Shown here piece by piece: positions 51,760 through 60,977 of a stretch of DNA of 64,000 nucleotides. Each line of letters starts with the position of its first letter. Positions within the stretch are counted from its first letter, which is position 1. A program made the position numbers and the translations under genes. The stretch is from contig NZ_WUBI01000001.1 of NCBI RefSeq assembly GCF_009807035.1, forward strand, positions 558,001 through 622,000, read 5' to 3'. A model generated the notes under the pieces. That model was given only the letters and a program-made list of their open reading frames with translations. It searched no databases and had not been told where the DNA came from. The DNA comes from Paenibacillus dendrobii. GTDB taxonomy: Bacteria > Bacillota > Bacilli > Paenibacillales > Paenibacillaceae.

Positions 51760-52704
51760 TCAACAACCCCGATATATTTCGCTGATTTCTATCGCGGCTT
51801 TTTTTACAGCAGAAGCGACCCTCTTGGGTTCTACCACGCACACCCCTGTTCGAAAACTGAGCAGAAAGCCAATCAACCAGTCGTTGTCTGGGTAATGCAC
51901 GCGTACAATAAACGACCCATCGGACTGTCGTTCGATTTCGGACTCGTCGAAATGATCTTCGGCTTGAACTCTTGCATCCCCATTGAATTTGAGAATCAAA
52001 TCGATCATGTTATCTTCGCGCTTTGGGCCCAATTGCTCGTTTAATTCAGATAAAGAAATCGCCCGTCGTTCAAATTTGTCTTGAAGCGCTGATATTCCGC
52101 GGATCCTCGAAAGTCTGAAGTTACGAAAGTCGTTTCGTTGTAAGCAGAATCCGCACAAATACCAGGTGTACCCTTTCAAAACAAGGCCCATCGGTTCAAT
52201 CCGCCGCTCGGTTTCATTTCCCTGCATGTTTGTGTAGGTGAAGACAATCACCTTGGATTCTTCGATGGCTCTACTCAATGCTTCATATTTTAACTTCTCG
52301 GCGTGACTCTTTCGCCAAGGGTTTAGGTCGATCATGACGGATTCCGTCTTGCTGAGGCCCTTCCCCTCTGCTTTCGACACTAATGCGCCGACTTTTTCTA
52401 ATAATACGTCAAGTTTCCCGCCGTGACATGCTTTTGATGATTGAAAGCCACGCAAAGCAGTCGTGATCGCGGCGAGTTCATCCATGGATAACATCTGCCT
52501 GTCCAGGCGAAAGCTCTCCATGATTTCGAAACCACCTTCTCCGCCTGTATAAGAAACGATCGGGATACCCGCCATATTCAATCGATCCAGATCGCGGTAA
52601 ATTGTGCGCAAAGACACTTCCAATCGGTCGGCCAAGTCCTGCGCTTGCACCCGTTTTCGATTCAATAACAAGATCGTAATGGCCATAAGTCTTTCAAGAT
52701 TCAC
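51760..52704 (-). CDS. YafY-like HTH/WYL-domain transcriptional regulator
   Basis: The 314-residue protein has an N-terminal HTH_11 domain (VQAQDLADRLEVSLRTIYRD, residues about 19-38) and a WYL domain (RRIEPMGLVLKGYTWYLCGF, near residues 163-182) followed by the WCX region. WYL regulators often sense ligands or nucleic acids and control neighbouring genes. The start is GTG 52704 with AGGAGAAG upstream. It lies upstream of the epoxide hydrolase/SDR pair on the same strand and probably controls it. Confidence 0.88.
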   Translation of the reverse strand: MNLERLMAITILLLNRKRVQAQDLADRLEVSLRTIYRDLDRLNMAGIPIVSYTGGEGGFEIMESFRLDRQMLSMDELAAITTALRGFQSSKACHGGKLDVLLEKVGALVSKAEGKGLSKTESVMIDLNPWRKSHAEKLKYEALSRAIEESKVIVFTYTNMQGNETERRIEPMGLVLKGYTWYLCGFCLQRNDFRNFRLSRIRGISALQDKFERRAISLSELNEQLGPKREDNMIDLILKFNGDARVQAEDHFDESEIERQSDGSFIVRVHYPDNDWLIGFLLSFRTGVCVVEPKRVASAVKKAAIEISEIYRGC

Positions 52705-52794
52705 AACTTCTTCTCCTCTCTGACTCTCTTCTTTCGATTATGAAATGTGGGCTTTCGATGATTAAAGATTATTATATACAAGCCATCGTTAGTA

Positions 52795-53054
52795 ATGAAG
52801 ATCAACTTAGTTATTGCGCTAATCTGCTCGTTAGCATAATGAAATTGCATGGAAAAATAACTAGCCAAGATTTGCTTCATGACAAGAACCCGCTCCATGT
52901 GCGGGTTCTTGTCATTTTGATATCGGTACTGCGGAATTAATTCATACAGTGTGCGTATATCGCAACCGACAGTGTCGGCGATCGTTATCGCGATTTTGAG
53001 CGGCATAACTCTTTTGTTATCTATAAAGTCGCGCCAAGCAGCGTCCAAGCTCAA
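52795..53054 (-). pseudogene. Remnant of a small HTH protein
   Basis: The minus frame starts abruptly with AWRDFIDNKRVMPLKIAITI, followed by ADTVGCDIRTLYELIPQ, the second half of a Cro/CI-type HTH domain. The recognition-helix region is missing. A 15-bp hairpin (52879-52914) lies in its 3' part, so the original gene probably ended there. Confidence 0.4.
52879..52914. terminator. Hairpin with perfect 15-bp arms
   Basis: ATGACAAGAACCCGC and GCGGGTTCTTGTCAT are exact inverted arms around TCCATGT (one base shared). It contains the GTTCTTGTC core of the dispersed repeat but not its flanks, so I treat it as a terminator. Confidence 0.6.
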
Positions 53055-53064
53055 ATTTCATGAA

Positions 53065-53305
53065 GAAATGCCATCGCTGATGTCGCCTTTGAGTCGCGAT
53101 TTGACGTGCTCTTGCCATCTGAAACATGGAAGGAAGCGGGTTTGACAGATATAATGATCACCTTGAACTCGATTATGGATCAGATAGATGTAAGCGAAAG
53201 GGTCCTAGTTATCGCCCATGCCGGGCGCACCACGAAAAGGCACAGGCCGGAGGGCCTATGCCAAATTTCAGTTTTTCGTCGTTTCGCGAATGGTTTATTC
53301 GTTTA
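53065..53305 (+). pseudogene. Unidentified coding-like fragment
   Basis: A plus-strand frame reads ADVAFESRFDVLLPSETWKE, then AGLTDIMITLNSIMDQIDVS and ERVLVIAHAGRTTK, with a natural protein composition but no ribosome site; it runs into the 3' end of the lyase gene. I do not recognise it. It may be the end of a deleted gene. Confidence 0.3.
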
Positions 53306-56300
53306 ATGCTTGTGCATTCTTTAGCAAATAACCCGCCGCATCGCTAACAACATGTTTGCCACTTTGAGCCTCCACCTCTTGGATGAAACTGTTCAATTGG
53401 CCATGATTCAGTTTTTGGCTCAAACTGTTGGCGATACCATTGTTATCGATCCACCCGTTGTCCTTAAATTTGGTGACCAGCGATTTTAACGACTCGATGC
53501 TCGTAGTGAGCTGGAAATTCACGATGGCGTTCCCTATATTGCCAGCAAGATCGTAGCCCGTTATTTCTAACGAATGGCTTCCCAACGGCAAAGTATAGAG
53601 CTGAATAGTTACTCCTTGCTGAACAGGCTGTCCGTCGAGTAATAGAGTTGTCTTCGCATGATCAACGCCAGACAAATCATCCGTTATCGTAAATTGCGGC
53701 AGGATTTCCTGATCAGCATTGTAGCTTCCTGATGCCGGATCAACAACCGTAATTAGCGGCGCTTTGGTATCAAGATGAAATTGAATCGTCTGCGCTGGCT
53801 CAACATTACCCGCATCATCCTTGGATTGATAGCTTATCTCATACTCCCCGTCTTCACTGAATGTAACGGGTTCGGTGTAAGACTGCCATTTGTCACCTCT
53901 GTCTAAACTGTATGCCGTTTCGGCCACACCCATATCATCCGTAGCGTTCAAGGTTAACGTTACCGGATGAACATACCAATTGTTCTGTCCGTCCGGCTGC
54001 GCCGAGGAAATTGTAGCCGTCGTGACGGGCGGAATGGTGTCTGATTTTTCGAACAACAACACCGGCCGATAAGCTGCATTCTCATGCTCCTTGGAGCCGT
54101 AAATAACCCAGCCGGTCGAGCCATAGTTGGTCGTCTGGGCAAGTTGAAGCGCAAGGGTCCGATCTCCCGCCAAGGCTGAGTTCACCTGTGCGGTAACATC
54201 CAAGGTCACCGGTGTTTCTGCCGCTGGGACGTTCCAGCTTCCAATCAGGCTGCCGGCGGGGGGCTTGTTGTTCCATGTGACGCTGTTTTCCGACCATGCA
54301 TGATCGCCTACTTCGTAAGCGACGCCTTTCGTATTTGCAATTCCGATACTTGTCGGAACCAAGCGGATCTGCGCGTTTTCAACCTGCTGCGGCAGCTCGG
54401 ATAAATCAAATTTCAGATAAGAATAGCGATAATAACCGGAGTTTGGATCGTTTTTGACAACCAATTGATCCGATGAGCCGAAGTTGCTGTTTGCGTATGA
54501 TCCATTGCGGACATAGACATCAGCTACTGGCAAAATGGCGTAAGCAAGTGTTACCGATAATTCATTAGATGCCGCGCTTTCTTCCCCTGAGCCGTTAATT
54601 GCTTTAACAGTAAAATAATATGTTGTTCCGTCGGCCAGTCCCTTGACTGTATATTGGTTGTCGCCGCTAACTGCCGCTATATCCACTGTATTCGTATAGT
54701 TGCCTGGGGTTGTTCCGTAATAAATCCGGTAGCCGTTCGCACCGGCGCTTGCGGTCCATTTCAAAGTGGCTGAACCCGCGCCTTGCAAGGCTTCTAACAA
54801 TTGGGGAGCCGCTGGAGATGGCGAAGATTCCGTACTCAGCTTGGCAAGGAACGTTGTCCCGTTCGCGCCGGCCGTCTTTATCTCTAGTTTCGTGGTTGGA
54901 TAAAACTGTTTTACCGTAACGCCAGGGTCGAGCAACAATGCGCCTGCTGTCGCGCGGTGAAGTTCAATTTCAATGGTGCCTCCATTTGCTTTCGTCGGAT
55001 CGGCTACCCCAATTTGCACCTCATTTCCGTTTTCGACAACGGTTACGGATGACTTCTTATTGCTGGTTAAGTAATCCTCTCCATTTACTTGAATGGTCTG
55101 AGCCGAATCTGTCCAAAAGTTTGCCCCGACTGCCATCTGATCGGCGGTGTCCATGACCGCTTGCACGCTTCCTGTGTTTGTCAGAACCGTAAAATCAGGG
55201 TTCGCCGAATAAGCTGCTGCTTCATTTGTTGTCGCACCCGGATAGACGGCATATGCATAGGAAGCTTGCGCAGGATTAATACCGTGATTCAACGCTAGGC
55301 TTGCATATTGCGCAGATAAAACCTGATTGCTGCCGTCTGTGTTGATATCTTTCCAGGAACCGGAACGCGTTTCCCTCAGACCCTTCACCGTGGCCCCACT
55401 TGGGAATACATACGCGATGTCCGACCCGGGTACAGTGCCGGACAAATGTGCCCACTGCACGCCTGTCATGGTTTCCGTCCAACCGCTGGCTGACGGTTTT
55501 GGCGTTCCGTTCACCGTCAACGTGTTCGACCCGCTTGCATCCAGCTTGCGATTTTCAACGATCGTCTCGACGGACCGCCCTCCGTTACTTGTAATATCGG
55601 CCCCAAGCGCTACATATTTGTCGCCGAACAGGAACCATGACTTTTTGCCGGATAATGGCGTGCCCGTATTGCTAGACATCGAAAATTGCATCCCAACCGT
55701 GCCGTACGGTCCGTCAATCGTCGATCCTCCCGTCCAATTCGATGTATTGAATTTGTAGGAGCTTAAGCTTCCTATTGAGCCATCCGTTGTTATGCCAGGC
55801 AATCTTACCGGATCGACCGTAGGCCAATACGCTCCTGAGAACTGCGTCTGATCGGCATTGTACAAGTAGACGGCTCCTGCGCCCTGCCACCACGGCTTGG
55901 CATTTTCGCCGTTACCGTATTCAAAAGCAGAAATGCGCGTAGAGAACAACCCAAGCGCTAAACCGAAATTAGGCCTTAAGTGCACCGCACGATCCATTCC
56001 GGCAAATACATGTGTATCGATCATATCGCCGGCTGGAGTAATGGACGAATCGGCCATTAGCGCTTTGATTTCCCTGATACTGAAGATCGAAAGACCCTCC
56101 GTATATCTCGTAAACGTCGTATCCGACAGGATTTGACGTTTGGCAATTTGACGTACTGTCGAAGCATCCTGCGCATTCAAGCCGTCGGCCAGCATAACGA
56201 GCGAAGTTACGATGCTTCGTCCCATCTGATGATCCTGCGAACCTTCGCGCGAAACCGCACGTCCCCGGACCGTGTCCATCATAGCGCCTTGATACATAAA

Positions 56301-57230
56301 AGGTTGATATGCTTCCGTGACCCAACGGATAACGTTATTGATATTCGGATCCGTTATGTCCCAGCTTGACCCGCCAAGAAGATACAATAGTTTGGCCATG
56401 TCTCCAAGCAGAACGGCACCGTAACTTCCTGTATAGGCAACATAATCGTGCTGGATAAACGATCCGTCCTCGTAAAACCCGTCCCCGCTTTGCACGTACA
56501 GCAAAACCTGGCTAATCGCATCCCGCCCTTGGGCAATCTTGGCATCCGTCTTATTGATTACACCACGCAAAGAGACGATCATCGCCTTATCCAGCCTATT
56601 CGCTCCGGTTTCCTTGAATGAGGGCGAGTTCGTACGATAGGTAGGATCAGGAACGAACTTGTCTAATGCCTTCGTGTAGTTTGCTTTTTGCGCCGCGGAC
56701 ATTTGGTCATAAATCAGAATCATCGTATCCGTCAGGTTCATCGGCACGCCGATTTCCCAATCCCACCAGTTGCCTGTCTCGCCCTTCGTTTCGTTATATT
56801 TGTTCGCATACATCCAGTCGAGTCCGTTCAGAATATCGGCAGCCAGGTTCGTATTCCCTTTCAGAGAAGATCCAGGTGTGGCATATGCCAGCGCCATTTC
56901 CTTTAACCGGACATAGTTGGAAGAAATCGTGCTGGACGCGCTCCAGCTCGCCAGGTCGCTCCATAAGTAGGTACGCCCGGCGTTTTTGTTCATTGATGAC
57001 CAGTCATTATTCGCATTCATTTCGATTTGGCTGATCTTCGCTGCAATCTCCGGGTCCGATGGATCGATTGCCGTTCCTCCCGTCAAATATACGTTCCATC
57101 TGTCCCTCAGCGTGTCGTATTCGTCTGCAGCGGCTGCGGCTTGTGACGGACCTATGAGCAGCAGAAACGGGTACAACATGAGACTGGTAAGCAGAGCAGC
57201 TATAGTAGACTTCTTCCAACGTAAGCTCAT
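53295..57230 (-). CDS. Secreted family 8 polysaccharide lyase with FN3, CBM-like and FIMAH modules
   Basis: The 1311-residue protein has a signal peptide ending near AAAA-DEYD (residue 36), an alpha/alpha-toroid lyase domain (about 40-400), and the central and C-terminal beta-sandwiches (about 420-790) of PL8, the hyaluronate/chondroitin/xanthan lyase family. The catalytic segment FIQHDYVAYTGSYG holds the His and Tyr nine residues apart, as in PL8; NWWDWEIGVP supplies the Asn region and RGRAVSR the Arg. Then follow an FN3 domain (about 815-905), a DNRLRE/CBM96-like module (about 910-1070), Ig-like repeats (about 1075-1245) and a C-terminal FIMAH domain. GGAGGAG precedes ATG 57230. It should cleave a uronic acid polysaccharide by beta-elimination outside the cell. 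Confidence 0.88.
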   Translation of the reverse strand: MSLRWKKSTIAALLTSLMLYPFLLLIGPSQAAAAADEYDTLRDRWNVYLTGGTAIDPSDPEIAAKISQIEMNANNDWSSMNKNAGRTYLWSDLASWSASSTISSNYVRLKEMALAYATPGSSLKGNTNLAADILNGLDWMYANKYNETKGETGNWWDWEIGVPMNLTDTMILIYDQMSAAQKANYTKALDKFVPDPTYRTNSPSFKETGANRLDKAMIVSLRGVINKTDAKIAQGRDAISQVLLYVQSGDGFYEDGSFIQHDYVAYTGSYGAVLLGDMAKLLYLLGGSSWDITDPNINNVIRWVTEAYQPFMYQGAMMDTVRGRAVSREGSQDHQMGRSIVTSLVMLADGLNAQDASTVRQIAKRQILSDTTFTRYTEGLSIFSIREIKALMADSSITPAGDMIDTHVFAGMDRAVHLRPNFGLALGLFSTRISAFEYGNGENAKPWWQGAGAVYLYNADQTQFSGAYWPTVDPVRLPGITTDGSIGSLSSYKFNTSNWTGGSTIDGPYGTVGMQFSMSSNTGTPLSGKKSWFLFGDKYVALGADITSNGGRSVETIVENRKLDASGSNTLTVNGTPKPSASGWTETMTGVQWAHLSGTVPGSDIAYVFPSGATVKGLRETRSGSWKDINTDGSNQVLSAQYASLALNHGINPAQASYAYAVYPGATTNEAAAYSANPDFTVLTNTGSVQAVMDTADQMAVGANFWTDSAQTIQVNGEDYLTSNKKSSVTVVENGNEVQIGVADPTKANGGTIEIELHRATAGALLLDPGVTVKQFYPTTKLEIKTAGANGTTFLAKLSTESSPSPAAPQLLEALQGAGSATLKWTASAGANGYRIYYGTTPGNYTNTVDIAAVSGDNQYTVKGLADGTTYYFTVKAINGSGEESAASNELSVTLAYAILPVADVYVRNGSYANSNFGSSDQLVVKNDPNSGYYRYSYLKFDLSELPQQVENAQIRLVPTSIGIANTKGVAYEVGDHAWSENSVTWNNKPPAGSLIGSWNVPAAETPVTLDVTAQVNSALAGDRTLALQLAQTTNYGSTGWVIYGSKEHENAAYRPVLLFEKSDTIPPVTTATISSAQPDGQNNWYVHPVTLTLNATDDMGVAETAYSLDRGDKWQSYTEPVTFSEDGEYEISYQSKDDAGNVEPAQTIQFHLDTKAPLITVVDPASGSYNADQEILPQFTITDDLSGVDHAKTTLLLDGQPVQQGVTIQLYTLPLGSHSLEITGYDLAGNIGNAIVNFQLTTSIESLKSLVTKFKDNGWIDNNGIANSLSQKLNHGQLNSFIQEVEAQSGKHVVSDAAGYLLKNAQALNE

Positions 57231-57649
57231 CAATAAGATCTCCTCCAACGTGTCATATTAGATTACCGATTTACTGAATATTGCCATCTTTTCCTATGAA
57301 ATCGTTAGGGTTAGCTTCCTCACCTCCTCTCCGTTTGTGATGGTTCATTATTTTCGTTTTTTCGAATTCATTTGTTAACGCTTTCAATAATGTGTAAAAA
57401 TTATATCTTTAACACCTTTCCGAGAAAAGGTTAAAAACTAAGCATTCATTGTAAAAAACTAAGATTTCCAGGGAAAGTTCTGTATTCAATTGCCGAGCAA
57501 AAGGTGCGCCAGGCCCACCCTCGTGGATTGCTTTTATGATTAGGTTTGACTTCTGTGCCCTAATCCCCGTCGATAATAACGAAGTGTAGCAGTGAATGCT
57601 TCAGCATTTAATTACCTCCTATTTTTGAGCATGAAAAAAGCTACAGAAA
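57231..57649. other. Upstream region of the lyase gene
   Basis: About 420 bases with no gene. Apart from the cre site it has T- and A-rich tracts expected of a promoter; I could not fix the -35/-10 boxes. Confidence 0.4.
57372..57386 (-). promoter_or_regulatory. CcpA cre site upstream of the lyase gene
   Basis: TTGTTAACGCTTTCA matches the cre consensus WTGNNARCGNWWWCA at every position. It lies about 145 bases upstream of the lyase start, fitting catabolite repression of this secreted enzyme. Confidence 0.7.
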
Positions 57650-57675
57650 CACAAAAAGACACCAATAAGGTGTCT
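57650..57675 (-). terminator. Terminator downstream of the acetyltransferase gene
   Basis: AGACACC and GGTGTCT form a 7-bp stem with an AATAA loop; on the minus strand it is followed by TTTTTGTG. Confidence 0.65.
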
Positions 57676-57817
57676 ATGACTCCATGACACAATAAGCCCC
57701 AATATTTAATAGCCGTTTAAAAAGTGTTTGGAAAAATATTTAACATTTTTCGTGAATATATCAATACTGGCTATATTGTAATCGGAAGTTTTCATATTTG
57801 TGAATGATCACGTTCTC

Positions 57818-58447
57818 TTACCATTCAACTTGATCAAAACGCTTGTCTTTGTAGTAGTACTCTCTATCATGATCCGTTATCTCCCGAAGAACTCTACATG
57901 GATTGCCCACAGCTATCACATTTGCAGGGATATCCTTCGTTACCACACTACCAGCACCGATTACACTCCCTTTGCCAATCGTTACTCCTGGTACAATAAT
58001 CGCTCCACTTCCGATCCACACCCCATCCTCAATGACAACTGGTAAAGCAAACATCCCACCTTCTTTGCGCTTTTCTGGATGTACAGGATGATTTGTTACA
58101 GCAATCGTTACATTTGGGCCAAACATGACATCATTACCTATAGTTACTTTATAATCGTCAACCACGGTTAGATTGAAATTGATATATACATTACTTCCTA
58201 CCGTTGTATTCGAACCATAAGACATGCGAATTGGCGCCTCCATCCATACATTTTCTCCAATGCTTCCAAAAAGTTGTTTCATCAATGTTTGGCGCATTTC
58301 AACATCATCCGGATGCAAGTTATTAATCTCATAGCATATGGCCTTGCCACGCTTACGGGCTTTTTCCAATTCTGCAGCTTCTTTCGGATAATTCGCATCA
58401 TGATCTGTGAATAATTGTTTACTTGCCATTCGTTCTTGGATATTCAT
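57818..58447 (-). CDS. Maltose/galactoside O-acetyltransferase
   Basis: The 209-residue protein is a left-handed beta-helix sugar acetyltransferase: N-terminal Mac domain (residues about 5-60), hexapeptide repeats (IGNDVMFGPNVTIAV, IEDGVWIGSGAIIVPGVTIG) and the catalytic His in TNHPVHP near residue 117. It transfers acetyl from acetyl-CoA to a sugar such as maltose, a detoxifying role. ATG 58447 follows AAAGGGGAATG. It lies 71 bases after a MATE transporter gene and may share its transcript. Confidence 0.9.
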   Translation of the reverse strand: MNIQERMASKQLFTDHDANYPKEAAELEKARKRGKAICYEINNLHPDDVEMRQTLMKQLFGSIGENVWMEAPIRMSYGSNTTVGSNVYINFNLTVVDDYKVTIGNDVMFGPNVTIAVTNHPVHPEKRKEGGMFALPVVIEDGVWIGSGAIIVPGVTIGKGSVIGAGSVVTKDIPANVIAVGNPCRVLREITDHDREYYYKDKRFDQVEW

Positions 58448-58517
58448 TGAACATTCCCCTTTATAGACACATGTATTTATTAGATTAAATTGCATAAGTA
58501 CCTGGTCAGGAACGGAT

Positions 58518-59894
58518 TTATGCAAAGTTTCTAGTTATGTTGTTAAGCCACTTAAACTGACGGTATCGAATAAAAGCAATGGGGAATTTGATGATCTCAT
58601 CTAGGCTGATGACGATATACAATAAGATCGGTGGCATTTGCCAAACAAAAGCACATAAGTAACTTAGCGGCAAAATAAATAACCACATGACAACAGTATC
58701 GCACCAAAATCCAAATTTGGAATCTCCGCCGGCCGTGAATATACCCGCTATAGTTGTGGAGTTTACCGATTTGGCTATACAGTAATACGCACTAATGTAC
58801 AGCATGCCATCTAGGTAACTTTGAGCGGTAGGATTCAAATGGACGATGGAGTATACAAGCGGTTTCATGAACAAAATCGTGCAGCCTGCAATGACTCCAA
58901 ATAGTAAGGCATAAAAGCACATTTTGTTGCCCGCATGCTTCGCTTTTTCGATTTCGCCCTGACCTAAGTACTTTCCAATAAGTACAGAGCCTCCAGTCGC
59001 TATACCTCCACAGAGGACAACCGCCAGATTTTTAACGACGGATGCTATGGAGTTCGCTGCTATCATATCCGAGTTCACATGACCAATAATTGCAGCTGTA
59101 GCAGTAAGGGCCCCTCCCCATACAATATAATTCCCCTGTATAGGTAGAGTATATTTTAATAAATCCTTTAATAAATCACGCTGAATACCATCACGTACAG
59201 GCAAACGTAAACGAATGGACCCAGTTGTTACAGAGTGAATCATACAACAGGCTAGTTCAATAAACCTTGCCAAAACTGTGGCAAGAGCTACGCCGGAAAT
59301 GGCCAAATCGGGCTTCGATGGGAATAATACAAAGATGCAAACGGCATTGAACATAATGTTTAAAATTAAACAGAAAGAACTAATCCACGCACTAAGTTTG
59401 GCATTCTCCATGCTTCTAATCACACTGAGATACATCTGCGATATTCCCATCGCAGGGTAAGAAAAGGAATTCATCTGTAAAAATCTTGAGCCATATTGAA
59501 TCAGTTCTTGATCATTGGTGAATAGATGCATGAGTGCCTCGGGAAGAAAAAAAGAAGACAAGAAAAACAAAAAGGAGATGCAAAAAGAAAACATGCAAGC
59601 AATACCGAGAACACGCTGTATAATATGTAAGTCCTTCTTACCCCAGTATTGCGCAGTCAGAATACTTGCACCAGCTGACATTCCCATGTAAAACAAGGTT
59701 AATGCAAAAGTGATTTGCCCTGCGAGCGATACTGCTGACATTGCAGATTGACTAATCATACCTAGCATAAATACATCAACGGATATCACGGTTGCCGATA
59801 TTAAATTTTGTAATGCAATAGGGACGACGAGCGTCATTAACTCTCGATTAAAATCACGATTCCCGGATTCTTTGAGTTGTATGCGATTTCTCAA
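58518..59894 (-). CDS. MATE family efflux transporter
   Basis: The 458-residue protein has 12 predicted helices in two MatE halves (residues about 17-180 and 240-400), the pattern of multidrug and toxic compound extrusion pumps driven by Na+ or H+. The start is TTG 59894 with AGGAGG 6 bases upstream. It is divergent from an AraC-type regulator that probably induces it, and upstream of an acetyltransferase gene, so export and acetylation may be coordinated. The cargo is unknown. Confidence 0.9.
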   Translation of the reverse strand: MRNRIQLKESGNRDFNRELMTLVVPIALQNLISATVISVDVFMLGMISQSAMSAVSLAGQITFALTLFYMGMSAGASILTAQYWGKKDLHIIQRVLGIACMFSFCISFLFFLSSFFLPEALMHLFTNDQELIQYGSRFLQMNSFSYPAMGISQMYLSVIRSMENAKLSAWISSFCLILNIMFNAVCIFVLFPSKPDLAISGVALATVLARFIELACCMIHSVTTGSIRLRLPVRDGIQRDLLKDLLKYTLPIQGNYIVWGGALTATAAIIGHVNSDMIAANSIASVVKNLAVVLCGGIATGGSVLIGKYLGQGEIEKAKHAGNKMCFYALLFGVIAGCTILFMKPLVYSIVHLNPTAQSYLDGMLYISAYYCIAKSVNSTTIAGIFTAGGDSKFGFWCDTVVMWLFILPLSYLCAFVWQMPPILLYIVISLDEIIKFPIAFIRYRQFKWLNNITRNFA

Positions 59895-60001
59895 CTATAT
59901 CCTCCTCTCCTGCTGATTTACATAATATAAGAATAGGATTCTATCTTTGTTATTTCCATTAATATTGGCTATAATTTTGTTGAAATCGTATATATTTAAG
60001 G

Positions 60002-60904
60002 ATGATCTCGTTGACGAAAAATTTAGAGGTGTTTTCTGATTTATCAGAACGTTTGGATTATAATCTTCCTGATTTACCGCTGTATGTCCGAAAGGGAAAC
60101 CTTCATCAATTTAACAATTTTGCAGCAGTCGCCCATTGGCATGTGGATGTGGAGTTTATCTACGTATTAAAAGGATCGATGGACTTCTCTGTTAATGGAA
60201 GGATCACTCGATTACATCACGGAGATGGGATCTTCGTGAATAGCCAACGTCTGCATTACGGTTATTCTCTTGAAGACCACAACGATTGTGTTTTCCTTGT
60301 CGTCGTCATTCATCCCTCGATCCTTGGCGAAAAGACTTCAATAGTACAAACATACTGGGGGGAAAAGTTTAGTCTGATGATGGCCGATTTTGTTGTGCTT
60401 ACACATCAGATGGATTGGCAACAAAGCGTATTACTGTCCATTCAAGAAATCTATCAGGAAATGTACAATAACCACACTCCCCCCAATCCACTTCGTCTGG
60501 CATCACAAGCTTTATCTTTGTGTGCTACTATAGGGGATCATTTGCAACCCATTCCTGGGCAACCTGGAGTATTAACGCATGTTCAGGAAATGACTCGTTT
60601 CATTCATCAAAACTATGATCAAAAAATGACACTTGAGGAGATTGCAGCTGCAGGAGCTGTTTGCCGAAGCCGTTGTTGTACATTATTTAACAAGTATGTA
60701 GGCCAGACGCCAAACAACTATGTCACTCAATACCGCCTCCAAAAAAGTTGCGAAATGTTAAAAGAAACACGAAGATCCATAAGTGAAATTGCGCTTGCCT
60801 GCGGTTTTCAAAGTTCCAGTTATTTTTCATCCATTTTTCGCAAACAGATGGGCGTAGTACCGCAAAACTATCGAAGACAAGTTACAAATAACGAGTCATC
60901 TTGA
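60002..60904 (+). CDS. AraC family regulator with N-terminal cupin
   Basis: The 300-residue protein has a cupin sensor (residues about 30-120; HWHVDVEFIYVLKGSMDFSV) and a C-terminal AraC domain (MTLEEIAAAGAVCRSRCCTL, then ISEIALACGFQSSSYFSSIF). The start may be ATG 60002 or TTG 60011; AAGG lies 9 bases before the latter. It is divergent from the MATE/acetyltransferase genes and is their likely activator, probably responding to a sugar. Confidence 0.88.
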   Translation: MISLTKNLEVFSDLSERLDYNLPDLPLYVRKGNLHQFNNFAAVAHWHVDVEFIYVLKGSMDFSVNGRITRLHHGDGIFVNSQRLHYGYSLEDHNDCVFLVVVIHPSILGEKTSIVQTYWGEKFSLMMADFVVLTHQMDWQQSVLLSIQEIYQEMYNNHTPPNPLRLASQALSLCATIGDHLQPIPGQPGVLTHVQEMTRFIHQNYDQKMTLEEIAAAGAVCRSRCCTLFNKYVGQTPNNYVTQYRLQKSCEMLKETRRSISEIALACGFQSSSYFSSIFRKQMGVVPQNYRRQVTNNESS

Positions 60905-60908
60905 AATG

Positions 60909-60960
60909 AAAAAACAACCTGGTATCATCACGGTCAATGTGATAATACCAGGTTGTTTTT
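60909..60960 (+). terminator. Terminator between convergent genes
   Basis: AAAACAACCTGGTAT...CAC and GTG...ATACCAGGTTGTTTT form a 15-bp plus 3-bp stem with A- and T-runs, serving the AraC gene and probably the convergent minus-strand gene. Confidence 0.85.
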
Positions 60961-60977
60961 AAATTGATCGGATATTT

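Noticed and set aside
52879-52914. Hairpin containing GTTCTTGTC as a fifth locus of the dispersed repeat
   Set aside because: Only the core 9-mer is shared; arms and flanks differ. It is kept as a terminator.
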